A stretch of DNA of 64,000 nucleotides from JAJZRJ01 sp040757055. GTDB lineage: Bacteria; Desulfobacterota; Desulfobulbia; Desulfobulbales; Desulfurivibrionaceae. The stretch is from positions 80,328 to 144,327 of the forward strand of contig JBFLXY010000008.1 of the NCBI GenBank assembly GCA_040757055.1, read 5' to 3'. Each line of letters starts with the position of its first letter. The stretch's first letter is position 1. Of this stretch, positions 1-10,770 are shown piece after piece. Position numbers and translations under genes: made by a program. The notes under the pieces are model-generated. The model saw only the letters and a program-made list of their open reading frames with translations. It was not told the DNA's origin and made no database searches.

Positions 1-663
1 TTCCTGCACCCTGGCCTGATCCAGTTGCAGGCCCGCACCGCTCTCGGCCGGCCGCCAGCCTTCGCCGCCCTTGGCCAGCCGGATGACGCCTCTTCGGTTG
101 GCCAGATGGATCTCCCGCAACGCCTCCGGCGCCACCGCCACATACTCCCGCTGCCACCAGAACTTCTCGTCCGCCGGCAGCTGCCAGGCGGCCAGATCGC
201 CCACCAGATAGATCGCGTCGTCGCCCTCGGCCCGCACATGGGTGGCGGTGTGATTGGGCGAGGTGCCGAGGTAAAGGATGCGCTCGCCCCCCGCCGCCAG
301 GGTCAGGATAACCTTCTGGCCAAACTCCTTGCCCACCTGGAAACGGCTGTGCGCCTCCCTGGTCTGGGCCACCAGACGGTCGGAGCGCAGGCCGGCCAGG
401 CGGGTCAGCAGATTCTCGATCTTGTCGCGGTCCGCCGGATACTGCGCCGGCGTATCGACGATCCAGCCCTGACCCTGGCGCGCGACCGCCACAACCGCGC
501 CATCCGGGGTGGCGACGGTGAGCCGCGCCACGGCCTCGGGCTTCAATCCCTCGAAAAAGACCTTGGTCGGGCCGCTTTGCTTCCGCGGCATGTACACAAC
601 GCCAATCACCACCACCTGGAGGCACAACAGGCCCAGCAGGATCAGATTCCGTTTGGTCAGCAT
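1..663 (-). CDS. DUF4340 domain protein, C-terminus beyond the window
   Basis: The first 221 codons of a minus-strand gene that runs off the left edge. It starts with a short basic stretch and one hydrophobic segment (about residues 5-22), followed by a soluble region rich in beta-strand-like repeats with phrases such as GWIVDTPAQYPADRDKIENL and DDAIYLVGDLAAW, typical of DUF4340 proteins. Its ATG lies 10 bases after the stop of the GldG-type permease and has a GAGGTG ribosome site, so it is the third gene of the Gld-type ABC operon. DUF4340 proteins commonly accompany such exporters as a membrane-anchored periplasmic part; the substrate is unknown. The family call is by overall pattern, not by search. 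Confidence 0.75.
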   Translation of the reverse strand, partial: MLTKRNLILLGLLCLQVVVIGVVYMPRKQSGPTKVFFEGLKPEAVARLTVATPDGAVVAVARQGQGWIVDTPAQYPADRDKIENLLTRLAGLRSDRLVAQTREAHSRFQVGKEFGQKVILTLAAGGERILYLGTSPNHTATHVRAEGDDAIYLVGDLAAWQLPADEKFWWQREYVAVAPEALREIHLANRRGVIRLAKGGEGWRPAESGAGLQLDQARVQE

Positions 664-673
664 GGGTGTCACC

Positions 674-3543
674 TCAGGAAACCACATCGTCGAGTTGCAG
701 CGGCTGTTCCCGCTGGCGGCGGCGGTGGCCGTACCAGCTCACGCCAATGAGCGCCGCCAGGGCTAGGCCATAGTTGAACCATTCCCAGAAGGCCTGCTCC
801 CGCCTCGGCATGGGGGAGAGCAGCCGGGTGTGGGAGCCGCGGGAGCGGATGGCGAGCAGGGCCTCGTCCTCCACCGACCAGTCGACGATGTTCTGCACCA
901 GGGCCAGGCTGTTCATGAAGCGCTCCTGGCCGGTGGCCTGGGCCATGGAGATGACCGCATCGCTCACGAACTCGGAGGAGCCCACCACCACCAGCCGGGC
1001 GCCGTCGGCCGACGAGGCCGCCAGCGGCGAGAGCGCCACCGGCTCGCTCGCCCCGGCCTTGCCCGGTTCCGCCTTGGGCGGCTGGCCGTGGCGCGGATCG
1101 GGACGGTCGGCGAAATAACTGGGAAAGGTGCCGGTGATGGCCACCGCCAGGGTCCGTTTCTGGACATCCTGCCCGACTGGGAAGCCATATTGCGGATAAC
1201 GCCGGAAATCTGGCTGGATGCTCGCATCGCGGTAGAGCCAGGCCGAGGGGCTCGATTCCAGCACCACCAGCGCCTTGCGGCCGGCGAGCTTTTCCTGGTT
1301 GAGCGAGAGCGGCGAGGGCCAGTTGAGGGTCACCGCCGGCAGGTTGGCCACAATGGGACTCTGGCGGTTCATGCCGCTGGCCCGCACATCGACGAAAAAG
1401 GGGTAGGCGATGTGCTTGATCTCCTGGACCGTCACCCCGCCGATATCGCGATTGACCGGCACCGGAAAGGGCTCGTTCTGCCTGTCCATGACCAGGGTCT
1501 GGTCGATGGCCACGCCATAGTGGGCGAGCATCTCGTGGAGCCCGCCCTGCACCGGCTTGAGGGCCAGGTTCTGGGCCCCGGGGGGCAGGTCGAGCTGATA
1601 GGAGCCGCCGAGCACCACCACGCTGCCGCCCCGCATAAGGTACTGGTCCACGGCAAAGCGCTCCAGCTCGCTCATCTGCTGGGGAGCAATGAGCAGCAGC
1701 ACGTCGATGTCGCCGCCCACCGTACCGCCCATCAGGTTGACCGGCTCGATATTGTAGTTCTCCCGCAGCACCTGCTGGAACATCTGATGCTGCTGGCGCG
1801 GCTGGCCGAAGCCGCCGAAGTCGGGCCGCGGGGTCCAGACACCCACGGTCTTCAAAAAGCCCGAGGCAGTGCGCTTGATCGCAGCCTCGATCTCCTGGCG
1901 GATGGCCACGGCATTCATGTCCGCCGCCAGCGGAATCGCCTCGGTCGTGTCACCCACCTTGAGCAGCAGGGCGAGGTAAAAACTCTGCTCCGAGAGAAGC
2001 GAGGCGCGCAGGGGCTTGACCCCGAACTGCTGGCCCACCCCCTCGCGGCTGATGCCGGCCGCCGGATCGTCGGGGTCGATCCAGACGAGGTTCAGTTTGC
2101 CGCCCGCTTCTTTAGCCAGCCCCTCGGCAGCTTCGCGGATCTGGCCGGGCAGCCCGGCCACCGCCTTGGGCAGGGAGTTGGGGGTAATGATGGCGGTGAG
2201 GGTCAGCGGCTTTTCGGCCCGGGCAAAGACCGTATCGATGCCCTGGAAGCCGTGCACCACCTTTTTCACCGTGCGGGTCAGGTCGTATTCCAGGTTGCGC
2301 AGCCCCACCTCCATCTGGCCGTCGGGCCTGGGCCTGACCTCGATGAGGTCGTCAAAGCCCAGGGTCACGAACTGGTCGCCGTACTTGATGAGGATGTTGA
2401 AGTAGGAATTGACCACCGCCGCCTCGTAGCGGCCCGCCACCTGAAAGGGCACCGGCTTGATGTTGTAGAGCTGGTTGGCCTCGCTTTCGGCACCCTCGTC
2501 GTTGCGCGGGTCGATGAAGCTCACCCGCACCTTGCCCTTGCCGGCCACACCGTACTCCTGGAGCACGTCACGGATCTGCGGCACCAAAGGGGCCAGGAGC
2601 GGATGGGTCTTCTCGCTGAAGTAACCGCGGATCACGAGGGGTTCCTGGAGTTGGCCCAGCTGCTGGCGGGTGACCTGCGAGATGGAGAACCTGCGGTCCG
2701 CCGTGAGGTCGAGGCGCAGGGTGTGGACCGTATTGAGCCAGAGATTGGCGGCCAGCAGGTTGGCGCCCACCAGGAGGAGGGCGATCTTCACCTGGCGGCG
2801 GTGGCCGGCCGTGGCCGTGCCCTTGCTCCAGCGCTGGCTCTCCAGCGAGACCGTGTTGCACCACAGGAAGAAGAAGGTGAGGGAACCGTAGTACACCAGG
2901 TCGCGCAGGTCGATGACCCCGCGCTCGATGTTCGCAAAGCGGCTGCCGGTGCCCAAGGCCCGCAGCACCTCGCCGGCCTGGTTGCCGAAGAAGGTGGTGA
3001 GCCCGGCAGAGCCGAGGAGATAGCAGAGGCCGCAGGCCAGCACGGTGACCAGCAGGGCCACGATCTGGTTGTCGGTGCGGGATGAGACAAAGAGGCCGAT
3101 GGCGATGTAGGCCGCGGCCATGAAGAGCACGCCGAGATAGCCGCCAATGACCGGCCCCCAGTCCAGGTTGCCCAGGAAGGAGACGGTGAGCGGCAGGCCG
3201 AGGGTAAAGGCCAGGGCCAGGCCAATGAGGGCGAGCACCGCCAGGAACTTGCCGGCCACCAGATGGCCGAGGCGCACCGGCAGGGTGAGCAGCACCTCAA
3301 GGGTGCCCATGCGCTGCTCCTCGCTCCATTGGCGCATGGTGAGCGCGGCGGAGAGGAAGATCATCAGGAGCGGCATCCAGCGGAAGAGGGGCCGGATGTC
3401 CGCCAGGTTGCGGGCAAAAAAGGTTTCGAGCCAGAAAAAGGAATAGAGGGCGGCGAGCAGGAAGGCGCCGATGAAGATCGGTGCCATGGGCGAACCGAAA
3501 TAGGCCTTGAGTTCCTTCTTGGCCACGGCCAGCGATTGATGCA

Positions 3544-3547
<4 letters not shown>
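674..3547 (-). CDS. ABC-2 permease fused to GldG-type auxiliary domain
   Basis: A 957-residue protein joining two usual partners of gliding-type ABC exporters. Residues 1 to about 240 form an ABC-2 permease with six or so membrane helices (GldF-like). A further hydrophobic helix near 255-275 precedes a large extracytoplasmic region (about 280-900) of the GldG/ABC-type uncharacterised transport family, and a final membrane helix plus basic tail closes the protein. Its start overlaps the stop of the ATPase gene (ATGATG/TGA), which implies translational coupling, and the DUF4340 gene follows at once. Known relatives in Bacteroidetes serve gliding; in deltaproteobacteria the exported substrate is not established, so motility should not be assumed. 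Confidence 0.88.
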
Positions 3548-4482
<935 letters not shown>

Positions 4483-4502
4483 GCTCTCCGTTAGCAGTCC
4501 GC

Positions 4503-4647
4503 TGCAAAAAACCCTCCTGGTTTTTTGCAACCGTCGGTTGGCCAAGTGCGCTTTGGCCAACCTCGCGATTTTTTTGGCCCTTTCGGGCCGGCAAAATTCG
4601 GCACCACGTCCCTGTGGTGCCAACAGCCCGTTTTTCAATGGGCTGTT
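4503..4647. repeat. array of five consecutive inverted repeats
   Basis: Five stem-loops follow one another in the leader between htpG and the ABC operon. Stems are 4503-4513/4519-4529 (11 bp, 5-nt loop), 4536-4545/4553-4562 (10 bp), 4576-4580/4585-4589 (5 bp, extended imperfectly by flanking T and A tracts), 4600-4607/4614-4621 (8 bp) and 4622-4629/4640-4647 (8 bp). All listed stems are perfect. On the minus strand the array would be transcribed just ahead of the ABC ATPase. It could be a dispersed palindromic repeat cluster, an attenuator or tandem terminators; the sequence does not decide. Confidence 0.8.
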
Positions 4648-4678
4648 AGGGGAAGGGAAAAGCCGGTGGTGACACCGA

Positions 4679-6565
<1,887 letters not shown>

Positions 6566-6612
6566 GCAAATACCTCGTGTCACAGGAATGGGTTGGCAAA
6601 AATGTGGGCCAG

Positions 6613-6640
6613 AAAGTAATCATTCCCGCTCTTCTGTCAA
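6613..6640 (-). promoter_or_regulatory. candidate promoter of htpG
   Basis: Reading the minus strand, TTGACA (6640-6635) is followed after 16 bases by TACTTT (6618-6613), a poor -10. The spacing and the position about 50 bases ahead of the htpG start fit a housekeeping promoter, but only the -35 is convincing. Confidence 0.45.
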
Positions 6641-6664
6641 CCCCGGCGCCCTGTTTCTTGATGG

Positions 6665-6693
6665 TTTACAATGCCGCCCCGGTGTGGGATAAT
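6665..6693 (+). promoter_or_regulatory. candidate sigma-70 promoter of the HDOD gene
   Basis: TTTACA at 6665-6670 and GATAAT at 6688-6693 are separated by 17 bases, each with one mismatch to consensus. The predicted transcript would start near 6700, leaving a leader of about 38 bases before the GTG start at 6738. Confidence 0.6.
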
Positions 6694-6737
6694 GCGGCGT
6701 CACGATGGAGGGGTCATGGCAGCATGAAGGAGCAGCG

Positions 6738-7595
6738 GTGAACGTCGAACAGGAATACATCCGGGACATTGAAAAGCTGGCGCCCTGCCCGCAGGTGGCG
6801 CTGGACGTGCTGGCCATCGCCCACGAGCACGACTGCTCCATCTCGGTGCTGGCCGAGAAGATCGAACGCGACCCGAACCTCACCGCCAACATGCTGCAGA
6901 TGGCCAACTCGGCCTACTTCGGCCACATGAAAAAGATCTCCTCGGTGAACGACATCATTGTCCGCCTCGGCATCGAGAGCGTCAAGATCATCGCCATCAC
7001 CAGCGCCTCTGTGGGACTGCTCAAGTCGGCGCAGGAAGCCTATGCCCTCACCAGCGGTCAGCTCTGGCAGCACTCCTACGCCACCGCCATCCTCGCCTCC
7101 ATCATCGGCCGCTACGCCAAGGTCAAGGACAGCCCCAGCCTCTACACCGCGGCCCTGCTCCACGACATCGGCAAGATGGTGCTGAACCGGCCCCTGCAGA
7201 TCGAAAGCTACAACCACCCCGAGGTTCCGGCCGAAACCCCGCTCCTGGTCAGGGAGCAGCAGCTGCTCCACACCGACCACGCCCGGGTGGGCATGGCGCT
7301 GCTGGAAAAATGGGGGTTACCGGAGGCGGTCTTTGTGCCGGTGGGGATGCACCACACCCTGGACCAGCCCCAGGCCCAGCGCGTACCCGCCAAGGTGATC
7401 CACCTGGCCAACGCCCTGGTCCATCTCACCTCCATCGACGAAGAGGCGGAAGGGGACTTCTTCTTCGATGTCCTGGCCTACGAAGACCGCAAGGAATCGC
7501 TGCCCGAGGTACCGCATTTCGAGGAGAACATGCGGATCATCATCGAGGAGTTCGTCGAGAAATACCAGGCCACGGTGGCGGTCTACGTCCTGTAG
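6738..7595 (+). CDS. HDOD domain signalling protein
   Basis: A 285-residue cytoplasmic protein made almost entirely of an HDOD domain, a degenerate relative of HD phosphohydrolases that acts as a non-catalytic scaffold in bacterial signalling. Recognisable blocks are NLTANMLQMANSAYFG, VRLGIESVKIIAI and the helix bundle with AALLHDIGKMVLN and HARVGMALLEKWGLPEAV. The HD pair in LLHDIG is kept, so residual metal binding is possible. I chose GTG at 6738, five bases after AAGGAG, over the ATG at 6705 that has no ribosome site. The next gene, on the opposite strand, is a CheW/receiver fusion; a link to that chemosensory gene is plausible but unproven. Confidence 0.85.
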   Translation: MNVEQEYIRDIEKLAPCPQVALDVLAIAHEHDCSISVLAEKIERDPNLTANMLQMANSAYFGHMKKISSVNDIIVRLGIESVKIIAITSASVGLLKSAQEAYALTSGQLWQHSYATAILASIIGRYAKVKDSPSLYTAALLHDIGKMVLNRPLQIESYNHPEVPAETPLLVREQQLLHTDHARVGMALLEKWGLPEAVFVPVGMHHTLDQPQAQRVPAKVIHLANALVHLTSIDEEAEGDFFFDVLAYEDRKESLPEVPHFEENMRIIIEEFVEKYQATVAVYVL

Positions 7596-7624
7596 GAACG
7601 CCCCCCTCTCTTCTTCCCACCCGA

Positions 7625-9553
7625 CTACATTGCTCCGGCCAGGTGCGCCATCTCGTCGGTGTGCATGAGCCGGTCGATGTCGAGGAGGATGGTCACCCCC
7701 TCCTTGAGCTTGGCCATGCCGAGGATCATGGCGGTATCGAGGCCGCCGCCGAAGGATGGGGCGTCTTCGACCTGCTCCTCTTTGATGTTGGCCACCTCGG
7801 AGACGGTATCCACGATGATGCCCATGAGGGTCGAGCCGCGCATGCCGGAAATCTCGACGATGATGATGCAGGTGCGGCTGGTGTGTTCCGCCTCCGCCAT
7901 GCCGAACTTGAGCCGCAGGTCCATCACCGGGATCACCCGGTCGCGCAGGTTGATGACCCCCTTGAAGAAGGGCGGCATCTCCGGCAGTTCGTGGATGGGC
8001 AGGAGTCCGATGATCTCGCGCACGTCGAGGATGCCCAGGCCGTAGCGCTCCTCGCCCAGGCCGAAGACCAGATATTTGCCCTCCCGGGTGGCGAGCTTCT
8101 GCGACTCCTCGAAGGCCCGCAGTTTCTGGGCCGCACCGCCCGCCTCGCCGGCGCCGGTCTGGCGCTGAGTCCGCCGTGCGCCGCAGGCCTGGTCGGCAAA
8201 GCGGCTGTCGATGAAATCGGCCACGTTGATGGTACGGCCGATTTCCATCTTGTTCACCATATAGTCCTGGATGGTCTCCAGATCCTCGGCCACTGGGTAG
8301 AGGTCGTCGTAAGTGATGCCCTGCGGGTCGGAGAGCACCTGGCGCAGCAGGGCAGCCTCCAGCCCCAGCTTCTTCTGGGGGTCGAGGAAGGCCACGGCGA
8401 TCTCTGAAGCCTGGTCGATGTTCTGGCCGATGAAGCGGCCGCTCTCCACCACCAGGTTGGTGAACTCCTGGACCGCCTCGGGGTACTGGCGGATGACCTC
8501 CTCACGGAAGACCACCACGCAGCAGGGATGGTCCTGCCAGATCTCGCTGGAGAGAAACTGGCGCTCGGCGATCCCGGCGGCGATGGCCCGCGAGCCGATG
8601 GGTTCGGCCACCAGGAAGCCGCACGCCTCGGTATTCTCCTTCAGAAACTCCGGCATGGCGATGGGCGGCACCACGTCGAAGAGCACGTTCACCGCCTCCT
8701 TGCCGGCCACCCCGGGCCGCAGCCCCATCTGGGTGAAGTACATGTGGGCCAGCATGTTGTGGATCGACATCTTGTGCGGGATGTAGAAGGTCTTGTGCTT
8801 GAAGAACTGCTGGTAAGGCTTGGCGTACTTGCCCGCCCGGTTGCGCACGCAGATGCTGCCGTTGCGGTGGGCAAAGAGCACCAGCCGGATCGGCACCTTG
8901 TAGCTGAAGAGGTCCATGGCCGCCGGGGCCAGGATGAAGGCGCCGTCCACCTCGCCTTTTTCCAGCGCCGCCTGCACCGGGTTCCAGCTCGGCATGCAGA
9001 GGGTCTCGAGAGAGAAACGGGCCGCCTGCCGCTCGCCGCTTTCCATCCGGTGTTTGAGCACGCCCAGGGCCAGATGGTCGGTGATCTGGATGTGGGCCAT
9101 CTTGAGATGGACCTTGCCCGAGCTTGAGACCTTGGGCCCCTCCTCTTTCCTGGGCGCCGCAGCCTTTTTGATGCCAAAGGCCTCGTCAATCGCCGCCTTC
9201 AGCTCGTCCGGGGTGAAGGGCTTCGCCACCACGCCGTTGGCGCCGCCCTCCTTGGCCTTGGCCACGTATTCCTTGTCGCCATGGCCAGTGGCCATGAGAA
9301 AGGGAATCGCCTGGAAGCGCGCATCGCTGCGCATCCACTGCACCAGGGCGTAACCGTCCCGGTTGGGCATGGCCCAGTCGCTGATGACGAGCTGGACATC
9401 GCCCTCGGCTTCAAGCCTGGCCACGGCGTCATCGCCATCCACCGCCTCGACGATGTTGGCAAAGCCGATCTGATTGAGAATCCGGGCCTCCATTTTGCGC
9501 ATGGTGCCGGCATCTTCGACGAGCAGTATCTTGATGGACGGATCAACGGGCAT
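7625..9553 (-). CDS. receiver - substrate-binding - CheW fusion protein
   Basis: A 642-residue protein with three parts. Residues 1-125 are a CheY-like receiver with D14, phosphoacceptor D59, T89 and K111. Residues about 150-470 resemble the periplasmic substrate-binding proteins of nitrate/sulfonate/thiamine transporters (NMT1/NrtA type: ITDHLALGVLKHRMESGE, VPIRLVLFAHRNGSICVRN), but there is no signal peptide, so this domain must be cytoplasmic. Residues about 500-640 are a CheW domain (LVFGLGEERYGLGILDVREI, MPPFFKGVINLRDRVIPVMD). A Gly/Ala/Gln-rich linker separates the last two. The ribosome site AGGAGGTGACCC fixes the start. It probably couples a small-molecule signal to a CheA array; no cheA or receptor gene is visible here. 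The ligand is unknown. Confidence 0.85.
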   Translation of the reverse strand: MPVDPSIKILLVEDAGTMRKMEARILNQIGFANIVEAVDGDDAVARLEAEGDVQLVISDWAMPNRDGYALVQWMRSDARFQAIPFLMATGHGDKEYVAKAKEGGANGVVAKPFTPDELKAAIDEAFGIKKAAAPRKEEGPKVSSSGKVHLKMAHIQITDHLALGVLKHRMESGERQAARFSLETLCMPSWNPVQAALEKGEVDGAFILAPAAMDLFSYKVPIRLVLFAHRNGSICVRNRAGKYAKPYQQFFKHKTFYIPHKMSIHNMLAHMYFTQMGLRPGVAGKEAVNVLFDVVPPIAMPEFLKENTEACGFLVAEPIGSRAIAAGIAERQFLSSEIWQDHPCCVVVFREEVIRQYPEAVQEFTNLVVESGRFIGQNIDQASEIAVAFLDPQKKLGLEAALLRQVLSDPQGITYDDLYPVAEDLETIQDYMVNKMEIGRTINVADFIDSRFADQACGARRTQRQTGAGEAGGAAQKLRAFEESQKLATREGKYLVFGLGEERYGLGILDVREIIGLLPIHELPEMPPFFKGVINLRDRVIPVMDLRLKFGMAEAEHTSRTCIIIVEISGMRGSTLMGIIVDTVSEVANIKEEQVEDAPSFGGGLDTAMILGMAKLKEGVTILLDIDRLMHTDEMAHLAGAM

Positions 9554-9660
9554 GGGTCACCTCCTGAGGTCCTCCCATCATAGTGCAACTTGTCCCTGGA
9601 CACAAGCGGAGCGCGCTCCCGGCGCGAATCCCCTTAAAAAACGGGGCGTTTCTTTTCCGT

Positions 9661-9689
9661 TTGGCCGCAGCGGCCGGCCGGGCTATAAT
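9661..9689 (+). promoter_or_regulatory. sigma-70 promoter of the sulfurtransferase gene
   Basis: TTGGCC at 9661-9666, a 17-base spacer, and a perfect TATAAT at 9684-9689. The transcript would begin near 9696 and reach the ATG at 9741 with a leader of about 45 bases. Confidence 0.65.
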
Positions 9690-9740
9690 GGGCAGCGTGG
9701 TGCCGCATGGGCGCAGGCATCACCCGCAAAGGGGGAGGGG

Positions 9741-10577
9741 ATGGCGGAACAGATTCTTTACACACCCGCAGAGGTGGAAGGCCTCCGGCAGGAGGGGCGG
9801 GTCACCCTCATCGACATCCGCGACAAGGTGATCTACAAACAGGGGCATATCCCCGGCGCGGTGAATGCGCCGGAGGTCTTCTACTATCTCAGCGAGAGCA
9901 CGCCGGATGGCCTGGCGGCGCTGCACGAAACCTTCCGCCAGACCTTTTCCCGGGCCGCGGTCGTTCCGGAACGGCTGGTGATCTTCTACGAAGACAGTCT
10001 CGACAGCCGCTACGGCTCTTCCTGCCGGGGCTACTGGCTGCTCACCTACCTGGGGCACCGGCAGGTCGGCATCCTCGACGGCGGCTTTTCCGAATGGCGG
10101 GCCGCCGGCCTTGCGGTGGAAACAGCACCGGCCCAACCGGAGCCGAGCCGCTTTGTTGTCCAGCCCCGCAGGGAACTCATCGCCACCAAGGAAGAGGTGC
10201 TCGCCGCCCTGAGCAACCCGGAGAGCATCATCCTCGACAACCGGGATGCGGAAGAGTGGTTCGGCGACTCCTCCTCGCCCTACGGGGTCGACTTCGCCCC
10301 GCGCATGGGCCACATCCCCGGCTCCCGCTGGATCGAGTGGTACCGCTTCATGAACCGGGAGCCGGTCCCGGCCTTCCGCTCGCCGGAAGAGATCCAGGCA
10401 CTGTGCGCCTCGGTGGGCATCCATCCGGAGAACGACATCATCATCTCCTGCTTCAAGGGCTCGCGGGCGTCGCACAGCTATGTGGCGCTCAAGCTCGCGG
10501 GCTTCACCAGGCTCCGCAACTATTTCGCCTCCTGGAACGAGTGGTCGCGCGACCCTGCGCTTCCCGTCGCCAAATAG
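9741..10577 (+). CDS. rhodanese-type sulfurtransferase, two domains
   Basis: A 278-residue tandem rhodanese. The N-terminal domain (VTLIDIRDKVIYKQGHIPGA) carries no active-site cysteine and is likely structural; the C-terminal domain has the catalytic loop CFKGSR preceded by NDIIIS and the classic substrate aspartates DNRDAEEW. Such enzymes move sulfane sulfur from thiosulfate or mercaptopyruvate to acceptors such as cyanide or thiols. No signal peptide is present, so a cytoplasmic location is expected. The start follows a purine-rich GGGGAGGGG directly. It stands alone on the plus strand, convergent with the feo operon, and has its own promoter. In sulfur-metabolising bacteria this would be a housekeeping function. 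Confidence 0.88.
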   Translation: MAEQILYTPAEVEGLRQEGRVTLIDIRDKVIYKQGHIPGAVNAPEVFYYLSESTPDGLAALHETFRQTFSRAAVVPERLVIFYEDSLDSRYGSSCRGYWLLTYLGHRQVGILDGGFSEWRAAGLAVETAPAQPEPSRFVVQPRRELIATKEEVLAALSNPESIILDNRDAEEWFGDSSSPYGVDFAPRMGHIPGSRWIEWYRFMNREPVPAFRSPEEIQALCASVGIHPENDIIISCFKGSRASHSYVALKLAGFTRLRNYFASWNEWSRDPALPVAK

Positions 10578-10583
10578 GGCGGC

Positions 10584-10769
10584 CTACCGCTTCGGCTCCT
10601 CAGACGGCGGGCAGCCGCAACCCTTGTCCGGCGATTTCCCGCCTGCGCAACCTCCGCCGCGGCAACTGCAGCCGCACGAACTCTTGCCCGTGAACTGCCG
10701 GTAGAGCGTGCGGCCGATCAGACCGGCGCACACCGCCACCACCACGACCACCAGCACGGCATCCCACAT
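10584..10769 (-). CDS. FeoB-associated Cys-rich membrane protein
   Basis: A 61-residue protein: one membrane helix (about residues 4-21), a short basic stretch, and a C-terminal tail with clustered cysteines (SSCGCSCRGGGC, then GCGCPP). This is the architecture of the small Cys-rich proteins that accompany FeoB in many anaerobes and that probably help ferrous iron entry or act as FeoC-like partners. The ATG lies two bases past the feoB stop, with GGGAGG inside the end of feoB, so it is the last gene of feoA-feoB-cysR. The longer frame starting inside feoB is rejected because its first 60 codons overlap the feoB end in another frame. Confidence 0.85.
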   Translation of the reverse strand: MWDAVLVVVVVAVCAGLIGRTLYRQFTGKSSCGCSCRGGGCAGGKSPDKGCGCPPSEEPKR

Positions 10770-10770
10770 C

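Noticed and set aside
830..3085. 751-codon open frame on the plus strand
   Set aside because: It is antisense to the GldG-type permease gene, has low-complexity His/Arg/Gly composition and no ribosome site; a by-product of high GC.
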